A DNA stretch of 64,000 nt from Talinum fruticosum (GCA_021018815.1 JAITYX010000011.1:3300501-3364500), one strand, 5' to 3'. Counted from the first letter of the stretch, positions 1-10,270 are shown. Numbers and translations are program-made. The notes: generated by a model not told the origin, from the letters alone.

Positions 1-529
1 CTTGAAGAGCGAGGCATCAACATGGTAGAATTTCTTCTTATCAACAAGTTGATGGCTCATGGAACTGGAACTACAACCATGTAATCCAACACTTCCTCCA
101 ATTTTATGAGAATTTCCTAGGTACTCCTGTCATGATCTGCTGCCACAATTGAGGATAATATCGTTCATATAGGTGAATGTCTGTCCATTTCTCGAGCAAC
201 TTAGTTTGCTCCGACCTTTTACAAAAGAGGATATTAGGAAAGCATTGTTTTCTATTCCTAGTTATAAAATCCTCGGCCAAGATGGTCATAACAGTGGTTT
301 TTCAAGATGAACTAGAGTATAGTGGGAGAAGATGTTTGTACTGCGACTTTGAAAAGGTGGTCTTCCAAGGGAGTTGAATGTTACTAGAATATCCCTAATC
401 CCTAAGACCATTAATCCTGCAAATGCCTCGGAATATAGACCAATTTCTTCTTTGTAATACATTGTATAAGTGTATTTCGAAACCGATTTGTGAGAGACTC
501 GAAACTTGTGTTGCCTGCAATTATAAGTG

Positions 530-1510
530 AAAACCAATCAGCATTTATGGAAGAAAGACTTATAGCTCACAATATCATGATCTGCCAAGACTTGGTTAGA
601 ATTTATCGAAGAAAGCAAGTGTACGCAAAATGTCTATTCAAAATAGACCTAAAAAGCTTATGATTCAATATCATGGGACTTCATAGAGAGCTTTGTGGTT
701 AAGCTAAGGTTCCCCCTCAATTCATCAAGTGGATTATGACTCTCATAACCACATGCAGCTTCACACTAAGTATTAATGGTACGGACCATGGCCATGTTCA
801 AGGAAAAAAGGGTTAAGACAAGGAGATCCAGTCTTCCCTCCGATTTTTGTTATAGTAATGGAATATATGTCGAGAACTTTGGCTTTTCAAGCACAACAGA
901 CAAGCGTATAGGTATTATCCCATGTGTAAATCTATGAAGCTTATAAATTTGTGTTTTGTAAATGATCTAATGATATTCTGTAAGGCCCATATTCTTACTT
1001 GTTCAAATAATCATGGATGGATTTTCATACTTTACACAAGTAACGAGGCCTCCATATAAAAGCTAGTAAATCCCAAAGCTTTCATAGCAGGGGTTTCGAG
1101 CACATACGAGGACAAAATTCTAGATATTACGGGCTTTACTAAAGGATCTTTCCCGAGTGAAGTACTTGGGAGTCCCATTAATCCCTAAAAAGTGGTCTGT
1201 AGCTTATTGCAATACATTGATTAAGAGGATTGTGTGCAAAATCAAATGTTGGAATTCTAAAAATCTATCATATGCGGGGACACTGCAACCGATAAATTCT
1301 GTTCTTTTTCCCTTCATACATATTGGAGTTCTTTATTTGTCTTGCGTAAAGGTGTGGTGAAGAAGGTGGACACTATTTGCAAGAATTTTTTTGTGGGGAC
1401 AAAGTTCGAGTACACTAAAATACCTCCGAGTAGCATGGGATTTTGTGTGTAAGCCAAAGAAAGGAGGGGCCTGGGTATACAAAAATGTTCTATCCGGAAC
1501 CAAGCAGCGA
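530..1510 (+). pseudogene. LINE reverse transcriptase (fragment)
   Basis: Reverse transcriptase of an L1-type LINE, which would copy element RNA at a nicked chromosomal target. In successive frames I read a block with AHNIMICQDLVR (about 540-600) and FKIDLKKAYDS (about 635-665, the conserved KAYD region). The active-site box is at about 952-975, and YLGVPLIPKKWS lies at 1160-1200. The active-site motif, normally F-A-D-D, reads F-V-N-D: codon 961-963 is AAT (Asn) where Asp is expected, and 958-960 is GTA (Val) for Ala. At least four frame changes are needed to follow the domain, so it is a pseudogene. Family assignment is firm; subfamily is not resolved. Confidence 0.85.
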
Positions 1511-1896
1511 TAGCAAAGCATTTATGGTATTTGGCGAGTAGATAAACGAGTGCTTATAGGTAAAGTGGATCAGTGAAATCTACATAAAAGGGGATCCATC
1601 TGGACAATAGAAGATGGGAGTCAAGCATCCTGGTATTGGAGGAAAATTGTGAAAATTAGAAGTATTTTTGCTACGAGGTTATACTGCTGCAAATTGGAAT
1701 CAAACCCCTAATGGGGAGTATATTATATCCAATGATTATGTATGGATGCTTGGAGATATTGAAAGGGATATGGATGCTTGGAGGTATTGAAAGGGATACT
1801 AAAGCCAAAATGATATGGAGCAGGTATAATATTCCTAAGCATAGCCTGTGCTTTTAGAGAATGAATATGGACAGACTCCTACAAAGGATAGGCTGA

Positions 1897-2298
1897 TTGC
1901 TAGAAAAATTCAGAGTGCTGGAAAGTTGCCCGTTATGTTTTAATGCAAATGAGACTCATGAACACCTCTTCTTCTACTGTGCGGTCAGTCAAAGTATCTT
2001 GCAAAATGTATTGGCAGACTTGAGAACATATAATTGTATTAACTCAAGGGCCATGGTTGAACAGACATTCTGTAAAAACAAGCAAAAGATCCCAAGGCAG
2101 GTTTTTATGCTATGCATCACAGTCGATGTTCATTGTCTCCGGAATACAAGGAACAATGGTGTTTTCAACAGGATCCAACTGTCTTGTTTGGAAATTACAA
2201 ACACTTGTAAATATTTAATTCTATCTAGATTAATCTTTTTGATGAGAAATAGTAAGAAGGCAAAAGATAGAGCTGAGTTAAGCAAGTTTTTATCTTAG
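1897..2298 (+). pseudogene. LINE C-terminal zf-RVT domain
   Basis: This open stretch encodes the zinc-binding domain found C-terminal to plant LINE reverse transcriptases (zf-RVT). The Cys-Pro-Leu-Cys pair followed by a Thr-His-Glu-His-Leu-Phe and a Cys (ESCPLCFNANETHEHLFF, then YC) is the hallmark. The start shown is simply the first codon after a stop, since in an intact element this is the tail of ORF2. A stop at 2296-2298 is followed by about 80 bp of 3' UTR and the A-tail. Confidence 0.8.
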
Positions 2299-2390
2299 GG
2301 CTCGGGTCTTTCCCTCCCTTAGGATTCTTGTAAATGAGTGCTAATTTTCCCCGATTGGCAATGATAATACATATTCTTACCAAAAAAAAA

Positions 2391-2693
2391 CTTAAATAGG
2401 GTTTTCTTTTTTGTTTTTAAAGACATTTAGTGTAATTTTGTTGAAGTCTTAAAGTTAATATAATAATTTTAGATATTAATCATAAAAGACTCTTCCAAAA
2501 CGCTATTCCAAATAACTTTGTACGGAAGAGCTTTTTGGATATACTCTTACAAAATGTTCACCAAACAACTCAAATAGTTTTTTGACTCAAGTCAAAGAGC
2601 TCATTGGCCCCAAAAGAGGTTTATGAGGTCAAAAAGCTATTTGTCACATATCCCTAATACTCATGAGAGAATAAATTTAAAGAAGTCATATCA

Positions 2694-2737
<44 letters not shown>
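2391..2737. repeat. AT-rich spacer ending in a (TA)n microsatellite
   Basis: No gene is visible between the LINE tail and the next element. The last 40 bases or so (about 2693-2737) are an almost pure TA dinucleotide run. It directly abuts the inverted-terminal element that follows, so that element probably inserted into or expanded the TA run. The TA run hides any target duplication. Confidence 0.8.
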
Positions 2738-2739
<2 letters not shown>

Positions 2740-2899
2740 AAGGTTTCAAATGAGCCCTCCCTTTAAGTGAGCTCCCTTGTTAGGTGAGCACTTTTAATTT
2801 GAACTATTCAAATAAAATTTGAGGGTTTAGATTAAAAGAGAGTTTTATAATTTTAAAAAAAGAAAAATACACAAAAAATGCTTGAAAGGGGTCAAGACC

Positions 2900-3260
2900 C
2901 CTTCCCCTCATTTCTGCTCTGCTGCACCCCCTCTCTCTCTCTCACTCTAAAACCTCTTATACACTCCTCTCGTTGTCTTCTCTCGTTCGTCCATCGTTCC
3001 CTGCTACTACTCGCTGCTCTCTCTCTCTCTCGGTCCCTGTCCCTCGTCAACCTCCGTCAAAGTCGCCCGCCACTCGCCGAGCCCGTTCTTTCTCTCTACC
3101 TATCCCCTCCCTCTATGTCTCACTATCGTCGATTCGGCCGAGTCACCTGCCACCGCCGAGGCCGCTCTCCTCGTCGCTCTCCCTCGTCGATCCGCACAAC
3201 CGCCTACCCCCAATCGCCTGCCACCGCCGAGCCCGTTCTCTCTCTCACTCTCGTTGCTAT
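2900..3260 (+). repeat. TC-rich subterminal tract with possible captured 5' exon
   Basis: A strongly pyrimidine-rich stretch (CTCTCT runs, CGCCGCC and CCGCCGAG motifs) looks like a plant 5' UTR or first exon. It is followed by GAATTGGGAAGGAGAAAATT and GCAG|GTATCT, which could be a splice donor near 3290. Overlapping open frames occur here only because of low complexity, and I assign no product. The mirror-image GA-rich tract at 6180-6440 belongs to the opposite end of the element. Confidence 0.35.
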
Positions 3261-4200
3261 CAAAATCGAATTGGGAAGGAGAAAATTGCAGGTATCTACC
3301 CTTTTTTTTACCTCTCTTAATTTTTCAATTAATTCCGATTTAGGAAGGAGAAATTGAATTTGGTATCGGATTTTTGAATTTACTCCGATTTTGATTTTTT
3401 GATGTATAATTTATATGGATTTGGTGTTTTTGAATTGAATCGATTCTGATTTGGTGTTGGATTTTTGAATTGAATTGATTCCGATTTTAATGTTGGGTGA
3501 TTTTGATTCGTGGTCGGGTTCTTGAAGTCGTTATTTTTCTAAATCGATGTATAATTTCTATGGATTTTGTGTTTCCAATTAACTGCTCGAGTAGAATGTG
3601 TTATTCCCTGTATATCTTCCCGAAAGTGAAATTTGATATGATAATGGCTGCTATGATCATGCCCGAGCACAATGTGTTGTGAACGAAATGTGGTATTTGG
3701 GTCTTGCAATTCACATTCTATCATTAGTGACTTAAAGTTGTGCTGAAAATGAAATTTGTGCAGCACATGCTATGTGCTGAAAATGAAATTGGTGTAGCGA
3801 GTAGATCATGGAAAGTGAAATTGGTACTCTGTTTCTATATGCACGGAATGTGAAATTGGTACTCGAATTATGGGCTGAAGGTATCGGCGGTGCATCATGT
3901 TGATATGAGCAACATGAATTAGCAATTTGATTACGATTGACTAGAAGACCATCCAAATTTACAATCCTAGTCCTTATTGATTTTGTGAAGCAATCACTCT
4001 CTGGTGAAAATCATTATAAAATTTTCGGTACATGATTTCTTTGTCTATATGACTTATTTTAAAGTGAAATACATATATGCCAACAGGCCACTTGCAAGAC
4101 GATTGAAACTAGTGATTAGCCCCTTTTTTCTCCTTTTCTTTTCCTTTGGGAAATTGTTGTTTTACTTTTCTTTTTTCTCTTCCTTTTGCAAGTGATTTTT
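3261..4200. other. AT-rich interior with short direct repeats, no gene
   Basis: No credible coding region is seen. From 3300 to 3560 variants of GATTTTTGAATTGAATTGAT recur in a loose repeat. From 3740 to 3860 the phrase GTGAAATTGGTACTC and close variants occur four times. Otherwise the sequence is unremarkable. Confidence 0.5.
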
Positions 4201-4202
4201 AT

Positions 4203-4276
4203 ATAGCCTATTAGCTCAATGGAAGAGCGTTTGTGTGAAATGCACAAAAGATATAGGTTCAATTCCTATAGGTTTT
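4203..4276 (+). repeat. degenerate tRNA-like sequence (copy 1)
   Basis: A TAGCCTA acceptor half is followed by a box A-like TTAGCTCAATGGAAGAGCG, a potential anticodon stem TTGTG/CACAA around a 7-base loop, and a T arm ATAGG-TTCAATT-CCTAT. The 3' acceptor half is eroded and the base before the expected anticodon is G rather than T, so a working tRNA gene is unlikely. It resembles the two copies at 4667-4740 and 4909-4985, which suggests a tRNA-derived repeat such as a SINE head. Confidence 0.5.
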
Positions 4277-4326
4277 GTTTATGTTCAATTCAGTTCGGAG
4301 GAGCATACATGTGTGTTTGAATCCAA

Positions 4327-4437
4327 GCAACTTATTAAGGGAGAAAGGGGGTTGGTTTGTATGAGTCTAGCCAAACTCTTAGAGAGGGTGTTAAGGGGGA
4401 AAGGGGGTTGGTTTGTATGAATACAGCCAAACTCTTA
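4327..4437 (+). repeat. two-copy tandem repeat, about 60-bp spacing
   Basis: The phrase GAAAGGGGGTTGGTTTGTAT, followed by G/AA-T/AC-AGCCAAACTCTTA, occurs at about 4330-4374 and again at about 4394-4437. The second copy differs at a handful of positions. It lies just downstream of the first tRNA-like unit and may be part of the same repeat body. Confidence 0.7.
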
Positions 4438-4666
4438 CCACTTCAAGAACTCAAGAAGCTACATATCTCTTTTAAGGTCAGTCAGAAAATTCAAATTTCT
4501 GCTATTTTGGATCAGCTACTTGGTGTTACTTGTAATATGTGCTATGAGGTATACATTTACCGGTGATTTACACCGTCTTGTTTGAGTAGCTCTCCTTGCA
4601 GCAGATGGCAGTGTAAAAGCTTAACAACATAGTCATTCCTTTCAGTGAGCCGGTGAAGTTCTTAAC

Positions 4667-4740
4667 CCTTATTAGCTCAATAGTAGCGACGTGACCTTGT
4701 GCACAGAGATGTGGGTTCGAATCCCACCTAGGCTATATGA
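4667..4740 (+). repeat. degenerate tRNA-like sequence (copy 2)
   Basis: It contains TTAGCTCAATAGTAGCG (box A-like) and a perfect T arm GTGGG-TTCGAAT-CCCAC (box B), then CTAGGCTA, which would pair with the TAGCCTA acceptor half preserved in copy 1. The anticodon stem does not form. It shares GTGCACAGAGATGTGGG with copy 3 on the other strand. Confidence 0.55.
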
Positions 4741-4908
4741 ATTGTAACCTATAATATAAAGCCAAAATCTTGGCTTTTGAAACAACCGGGCTTTTGCAAG
4801 AAATAAAATTTTCACTAGATATGTACCTTTGCTATGACAAAACAAAATGGGCAAGGATTGAGCAAGGGGAAAATCCAATTGAAATGAGCAATAAAGCAAA
4901 GTATATCT

Positions 4909-4985
4909 AACTAGACCATGTGGGATTCGAACCCACATCTCTGTGCACATTATACGTTGCTCTACCTTTGAGCTAATGGGCTACT
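4909..4985 (-). repeat. degenerate tRNA-like sequence (copy 3, inverted)
   Basis: Read on the minus strand it begins GTAGCCCATTAGCTCAAAGG and ends with the T arm GTGGG-TTCGAAT-CCCAC and ATGGTCTA. TAGCCCA and TGGTCTA can pair at six of seven positions, so the acceptor stem is nearly intact. With copy 2 it forms an inverted pair separated by about 170 bp. The anticodon arm does not fold well. It could be a real but decayed tRNA gene family or SINE heads. Confidence 0.55.
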
Positions 4986-6179
4986 AATGTCTAATAGAAC
5001 ATGTATATCAATTATCATAAGGTACAACAAATATTAGCATAAGGTCAAGCAAATCATAAATACAATGCTTAATCCAATCCAGGCAAACCTCAAAAATTTA
5101 CAATATTTTTCCCAAAGCTTAAATGTCAATTATCAGCACAACTTGATTATTAGCAAAACCCGAATAAAACAATGTGAAGAGAGAGTCGGGGGAGCTCGGT
5201 GTACATACACACGGTACGCATAAAACAATGCAGAAAGTAATAGTGAAAAAATTCTAAGTCTGTTAATACATGATAAATAATCTCAACTAAATAAGCCATG
5301 AATTTAACAAAAGTGCTCATTTCAACATAGAAGAGAAGCCATATTTTATTTCTCACTGTTAATAGATGATAAATAATTTCAACTAAATTCATAGCATTTT
5401 CTAGAAAAAGATCAAGCATTCCAAAGACCACTCATAATGGCACCAAGAGTGTATATTTCAAAATAGAACTTCCAATTGAATCTTACTTTCACATAATCGG
5501 CATGTTCTGCACAATCAACATGTGCATAGTGCCCTTTGCGGTCTCATACTCCACTCCACATGGGCCCGAGAATGAGCACAATCAATTAATTTCCGGTAAT
5601 GTGAAGCATTAAGGAATTCAAAATGGCGAATGTGAAGTTTAGTAACTTCCGAACTCAAATTCATACATAGTCATTCACTAGTCTGCTCGATTACCATACT
5701 TGAAGAGAACAGTGGAAATGTAAATTTCGAAAGCAACCTCCATTTTTGCAAAAAGATGGGCAAAAAATCGTTCCCGGATCGCTATAAAGCTGTAATTGAA
5801 CAATCCGGAAGCGAGATCAAAAAGAAATAAACAATTGAATTTGATCAAGTGAAGAAGTAGAATACTTGTGAATTCTGCGTGAGTGTTCGTAAGTACAGTT
5901 GAAGCGAGATATAATCTTTGTTACCTAATTCAATGTTAATACTATGCAATGAACTTGAGAACTCCACATCAAACCATACCAAACAAGGCATTGAAATACA
6001 CAAAATCATCAAAGGTTTAAAGCATTTGTCAATTACGGTTATCAATTCATCTAAATGACGAGCTTAATTACTTCGCAATTAGCATCAAAATTAAGAAATC
6101 CATCCAAAAATTTAACAATTACCGTTTAGGGTTCCGAATGTGGAGGGGACGCAGGGGATAATGGAGGCTGACCGGGGCA
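4986..6179. other. no recognisable gene; interior of the inverted-terminal element
   Basis: This AT-rich stretch has only short chance frames and scattered TC motifs. I see no conserved protein motif, RNA gene or clear repeat. Confidence 0.5.
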
Positions 6180-6613
6180 GCGAGAGAGAGAGACGTCGGC
6201 GGGAGGGCAGCAAGAGGGATGAGAGAGAGAGCATTAAAGCCGACGCCGACGGGGAGAAACCCTAGACGAGAAAGAAGCGAAAACCGACGAGAGAGAGAGC
6301 AGCAGAGCGAGGAGAAACCCTAAACGAGAGAGGGCAGCGAGAGGGACGACGCTGGTGGTAGAAAGAGGCCGAAGGAGGACGCCGGCGGTGAAAAGAGGCC
6401 GGCGGACGACAGAGAGAGAAGAGCGAGATGGGAGGTTAGCCAAACTAGCGGAAGCGGAAGGGGCGTCTCGACCCCTTCCGATCCTTTTTGTGTTTTTTTC
6501 TTTTTTTTTAATTCAAAAAATTCTCTTTTAATCTGAACCCTCAAATTATAATTTTTATGAGCCTTGTTCGTGCTCTTTGATGCAAAAGTTCTTATGAGCC
6601 ACATGTCATATAT

Positions 6614-6847
6614 TACCCCAAAAATACGTGTGCTCATCATGTAAGTTAGTTTTAATATGTATCTACTTGTTTAGATAGTGAGAGCACATAATCCAAGGAG
6701 TATAATTTAGAAATTGAATATTAAAAATATATACTCCAAGTGTACATAATAAAGCTGCATCTTTTTAATGAGATTTATCCGAGTTTTTTATTACCATAGT
6801 GGGAAGATCATTCAATAGTTGAGTATGATTTCAAACTCAAATCAATA
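6614..6847. other. spacer between elements
   Basis: About 230 bp of AT-rich DNA separates the inverted-terminal element from the first Harbinger-type element. Nothing is recognised. ATA (6845-6847) precedes the GGCTC terminus of the next element. Confidence 0.5.
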
Positions 6848-7498
6848 GGCTCTATTTGGACCTAGGAAAGTAGGTTGGAAAGAAAATTCAGAGGAAAAAA
6901 ATGAGAAGGAAAAAAAGTTGAGAGAAACTTTTTTTCCCCTTGTTTGGATTAGAGAAAAAACACAAGGAAAAAAATTGATTTTCCAACTAACATTTTTTCC
7001 ACTTGTTTGGAAGTAGGAAAATTGATTGAAAAAATAAAAAAACTAACCTAGTGAGTTTCTAACTTCATTAAACTATTGTATGCAAGCTCTCATACCAATT
7101 ATGTAAATTAACCATGACTAAACTAATCACTTAGAACATATAATAATCAATAAGAAATTACCATCACATTGAAAAAATCAAAAGCCAAATTTGACGAGGA
7201 GCTTATAACTATTTTTAACATTGTCACCAAAAATCAAATTTAATAAGGAGCTCATGACCGTTTTTAACATTGTCATCAAAAACCAAATGCTAAAATTGAA
7301 TCCCTAACAATCCCAAAAATAGCACTATACTATCCATCATCTTTCCAAACGTTTTAAAATCAAACACAAAATTTACAATCCATCATCGAAGTTGAGCGCT
7401 TGAGGGAGGAGCTGGAGGGCAACTTGGGGCGATTCGCTTGAGGGAGTAAAGTGTTCCTCAATGTGTTTGATGCCATTGATGATTAAACTATAAAACAC

Positions 7499-7991
7499 AT
7501 GAATATAAATTTAACGGAAGACATAGAAGAGATTATAGCTGTGGATTCATTGCAATTCGACTTCAACACAATCAAGATAGCAACATGTAACTTCGGTTTC
7601 AGTAATAAACTTGGACAAGGTGGTTTCGGAGAAGTTTATAAGGTATATTTTGTTCATCGAGCACCATTCTATATATTTTCGATCAAAATTTTACAGGGAA
7701 GTATGCGTGCCTAGGAGTAAGATTATTGATGAACGAGAATGAGAAGAAGCTAGTGCGTTTGAGTTCAATAATCAATTATTATTTTCTTATTCATCGAAAC
7801 AAAGAATTAAAAGTACCATATTTCACATTTGCGGGGAAAACTAGAAAATGGACAAGAAATAGCGAGTGAAAAGGCTATCAAAGAACTTGGGACAAGGAAC
7901 TGCTGAGTTCAAAAATGAAGTTGCTTTAGTTGCCAAACTTCAACACAAGAATTTGGTGAAACTTCTAGGATTCATTGAAGATGAAGCTAAA
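7499..7991 (+). pseudogene. cysteine-rich receptor-like kinase (CRK) fragment, kinase N-lobe
   Basis: Two exon pieces of a CRK/DUF26-type receptor kinase. The first reads [20 protein letters not shown] and then [12 protein letters not shown], the glycine-rich ATP-binding loop, ending at 7642 before a GT donor (7643). The second, after an intron-sized gap, reads [10 protein letters not shown], then VKRLSKN (the VAIK-type lysine) and [13 protein letters not shown] (about 7833-7991). The exon break falls just after GGFGEVYK, as in CRK genes. The intron acceptor is damaged (GCG where CAG is expected, about 7831), and an extra A at 7865 shifts the frame between IA and VK. The rest of the kinase is absent. 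It is probably a captured, non-functional fragment inside element A. Confidence 0.75.
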
Positions 7992-8814
7992 AAGCCAAAT
8001 TTGTCCAATAAAATCAAGAAATGGCCATAACAGACTAAGTTTTGAAGTTATCCTTGTAATGGATCTCAAGGAATGCCTCCCTTAAATCCCAAAACCATCT
8101 GCCCACCATACTTCGTTTCTTACTCTTCACATTTTAAATAGTCCTTTTTGAAGCTTTAGATATCCACCAATTGGAACCTCGGATTCTCGGTACTCAAGTC
8201 CGAAAACTTGGGTGAAAAGAGAGAAAATGCCCTCCAAGAAGGCACATTGTCGTACGGTGCGGAAAGACAGACCAATTGGTGTTGGGTACACTCGGCTTTT
8301 CATCCCGGTTTGTCCTCTTCACTTGCTATGTTCTAAGACTATTGTTGGTCTACCTCAACTCCTCCAACACTAGTACTATACTTTCTCTGAGTGATTCTAG
8401 TACCCCCAATGTAACAGAACCCAATATGCAGAAAAACCAGATGAATGTGCACGGAATCCAAGAGCTTCCAACTCGTTTCAACGATGATTTGCTCAAAAAT
8501 TGTAGAACGTAGAATAATTCGGGTCTCTAGATATAGAAAATGTCACATCTTTGGAATATCGAGCATTCAAACACAAACAAAACGTTCTCATTTCTCAAGG
8601 ATGAAAACAATACTTTTCATCCACACAAAATATAACTATCTACGAAATTGAACCAGCCCGGATGGATAAATCCACTCAATCACAAATACACAACATCAAA
8701 TGCCCACAAATTCACATAATTTGTCCAAATGAACCCAAAAACACTCGAATTCAGATTGAACCCTAAAATCCTAGTTTGTGAGATATGAGAAGGGGATGGG
8801 TTACTAGAGGTAAA

Positions 8815-8815
<1 letters not shown>
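7992..8815. other. promoter-like AT-rich DNA, no gene recognised
   Basis: I see no conserved protein. The stretch ending near 8790 has the feel of a captured promoter/5' UTR: AAATTCACATAATTTG, then TTGAACCCTAAAATCCTAG, an 'AACCCTA' type motif common near plant transcription starts. Open frames here are short and unconvincing. Confidence 0.35.

Positions 8816-8817
<2 letters not shown>

Positions 8818-8884
<67 letters not shown>
8818..8884. repeat. (TA)n microsatellite
   Basis: About 66 bases of uninterrupted alternating TA. Long frames encoding Tyr-Ile repeats across it are artefacts of the repeat. Confidence 0.95.
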
Positions 8885-8887
<3 letters not shown>

Positions 8888-9416
8888 GGAGGAGAGAAAC
8901 CGTTCTTGAAGGATAGAGACCGTGGCAAAGAACAAGACCGGCAGAGAATAGCGCGAGGAGAGCGAGGAGAGGAGAGCCCGGTGAGAGAAGAGCCGTGGGG
9001 GCAAGGGGCTCGGGGAGGTACTCCTTATTGTCGCCGAAGAAGGACGCCGGTGGAGCGGGACGCGGAGAGGCCGAGCGAAGAGCGGAGAGCGAAGAGCGAA
9101 AGAGGGGGCCTTCGTGGAGGCTTGAGTTTATTTTCCAACCATTTTCCTTTGGTTTTAGTAAAGAAAAATTTTTACACTAACTTTCCTTAACCTTTTCCCA
9201 TACTTTCTTTTAGATTTTTTTCCATCTCTTTTTCTTTAATCCAAACAAAGAAAAAAAATCATTTTCCAAAATTTTTTCTTTCCAAGCTATTTTCCTAGGT
9301 CCAAATAGACCCTAAAAGTATCTCAATGAGTGCTAAGACAACAAGTTTGTCATTGAAAAGCATACACTTGTTCCAAACTACTCCAACATTTATGCTTGGA
9401 TTAGTGCTGCAACTAA
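8885..9416. other. GA-rich tract, right end of element A, and short spacer
   Basis: From 8885 to 9115 the DNA is purine-rich and GC-richer (GAGCGGAGAGCGAAGAG-type sequence), with no credible product. From 9120 to 9312 comes the A/T-rich right subterminal region of element A, ending in TAGGTCCAAATAGACCC. The 98 bp to 9413 show nothing. TAA at 9414-9416 begins the next insertion. Confidence 0.5.
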
Positions 9417-9865
9417 GGCTCTATTTCATTCTAAGAAAATTAAAAGGAAAGAAAAAAATGTGAAAAATAAATTTCTTTCCCTTGTTTGAATTGAAGAAAA
9501 AATGAGAGAAAAAAGTTTGATGGAAAAACTCATGGAAAATTTTGTCAATTTGGTCAATGATATTTTCCTTCCAAAATTGAGAGGAAAATGGAAGAAAAAT
9601 TTCACAAAAGAGAGAAATGAAAAAAGAGATAGAGAATTCTATTAAGAAATGTCATTAAAAATTTTCTCTCTCCTCTCAATTAATCAATGCTATTGAGTAT
9701 TTTCTCTATGCTCTCCATGACAATGTAATGATTATAATTTTTTCCCTCTATTTTTCCTTGAACCAAACATAAGAAAAAAATTAATTTCCTCTTAACTTTT
9801 TTCTCGATCACTTTTTTCCATTTAAATTTTCTTTCCAACCTATTTTCTTATAATTAAATAGAGCC
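9417..9865. mobile_element. Tourist-like MITE 1 (PIF/Harbinger)
   Basis: A 449-bp element with termini GGCTCTATTT...AAATAGAGCC, flanked by TAA on both sides (9414-9416 and 9866-9868). It is AT-rich and non-coding, with GGAAAGAAAA motifs near both ends in inverted orientation. Its termini match those of elements A and B, so it is probably mobilised by a B-type transposase. Confidence 0.85.
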
Positions 9866-9868
9866 TAA

Positions 9869-10270
9869 GGTTCTATTTGATTTGAAGAAAATGGGTTGGA
9901 AAGAAAATTTAAATGGAAAAAGGAAAAAAGTTAAGGGGAAATTAATTTTTTTCTTGTGTATGGTTCAAGGAAAAATAGAGGGAAAAAATTATAATATTTT
10001 TCCAACATCTTACCCTTCCACCACATTTTCATGGAGAGGAGAGAAAATTCTTAATGACCTTTTTTAATAGAAGTCTCTCTCTTTTCTCCATTTCTCTTTT
10101 TCCTCTCAATTTTGGAAGGAAAATATGATTGACTAAATTGACAAAATTTTCCATGAATTTTTCCATCAAACTTTTTTATCTCATTTTTTCTTCAATTCGA
10201 ACATGGGAAAGAAATTCATTTTCCACATTTATTTTCTTTCCTTCTAATTTTCTTAGAATCAAATGGAGTC
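9869..10270. mobile_element. Tourist-like MITE 2, in inverted orientation to MITE 1
   Basis: A 402-bp element starting GGTTCTATTTGATTTGAAG and ending CAAATGGAGTC, flanked by TAA (9866-9868 and 10271-10273). Its left end matches the reverse complement of MITE 1's right end nearly base for base (for example GGAAAGAAAATTTAAATGGA in both), and its right end matches MITE 1's left end. The two MITEs share the central TAA. Confidence 0.85.

Larger units (their letters stand above)
1..2390 (+). mobile_element. 3' portion of a degenerate L1-type LINE
   Basis: The window opens inside a non-LTR retrotransposon read on the plus strand. Translating across several frameshifts gives reverse transcriptase blocks from about 530 to 1500, a tryptophan/glycine-rich linker (1500-1850) and a C-terminal zinc-binding region (1897-2298). 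It ends in a short A-run at about 2382-2390, as plant L1 elements do. The 5' half, with endonuclease and ORF1, lies outside the window or is lost. Many stops show that it is dead. No target-site duplication can be tested because the 5' end is not visible. Confidence 0.85.
2738..6613. mobile_element. non-autonomous element with inverted terminal repeats (about 3.9 kb)
   Basis: The two ends are inverted copies. The left end (about 2738-2890) contains TGAGGGTTTAGATTAAAAGA and then a C/T-rich tract. The reverse complement of the right end (about 6475-6613) contains TGAGGGTTCAGATTAAAAGA, preceded by matching GAGCAC and GGCTC blocks and followed by an equivalent AAAAGAAAAA...CACAAAAA and GGGGTC...CCCCTT segment. 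Inner flanks are TC-rich on the left and GA-rich on the right, extending the symmetry. No transposase is seen inside. The interior (about 3300-6180) holds tRNA-like units and AT-rich DNA. The superfamily is uncertain; the long TIRs suggest a MULE-like element. Target duplication is masked by the TA run. Confidence 0.55.
6848..9312. mobile_element. element A: non-autonomous PIF/Harbinger-like element carrying a kinase fragment
   Basis: The left terminus GGCTCTATTTGGACCTAGGA matches the reverse complement of the right terminus (GGGTCTATTTGGACCTAGGA), and both continue into TTGGAAAGAAAA. The right flank is TAA (9313-9315), the target trinucleotide of PIF/Harbinger and Tourist-like elements; the left flank reads ATA, so the duplication is imperfect. 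After the first 28 bp, the left 540 bp (to about 7384) closely match the right subterminal region of element B (16364-16638 plus 17345-17610) in inverted orientation, which ties A to the same family. It has no transposase. The interior carries a receptor-kinase fragment (7499-7991) and promoter-like DNA, so it resembles a gene-capturing 'Pack' element. Confidence 0.65.

Noticed and set aside
2878..3357. Two long Ser/Leu/Arg-rich frames as a real protein
   Set aside because: They follow a CT-rich tract inside the subterminal region of an inverted-repeat element, and similar DNA is mirrored at the other end.
4203..4985. Functional tRNA genes
   Set aside because: The T arms are good, but the anticodon arms do not fold correctly and acceptor halves are eroded.
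8680..9004. Open frames with long Tyr-Ile repeats
   Set aside because: They are translations of a pure (TA)n microsatellite and have no coding support.
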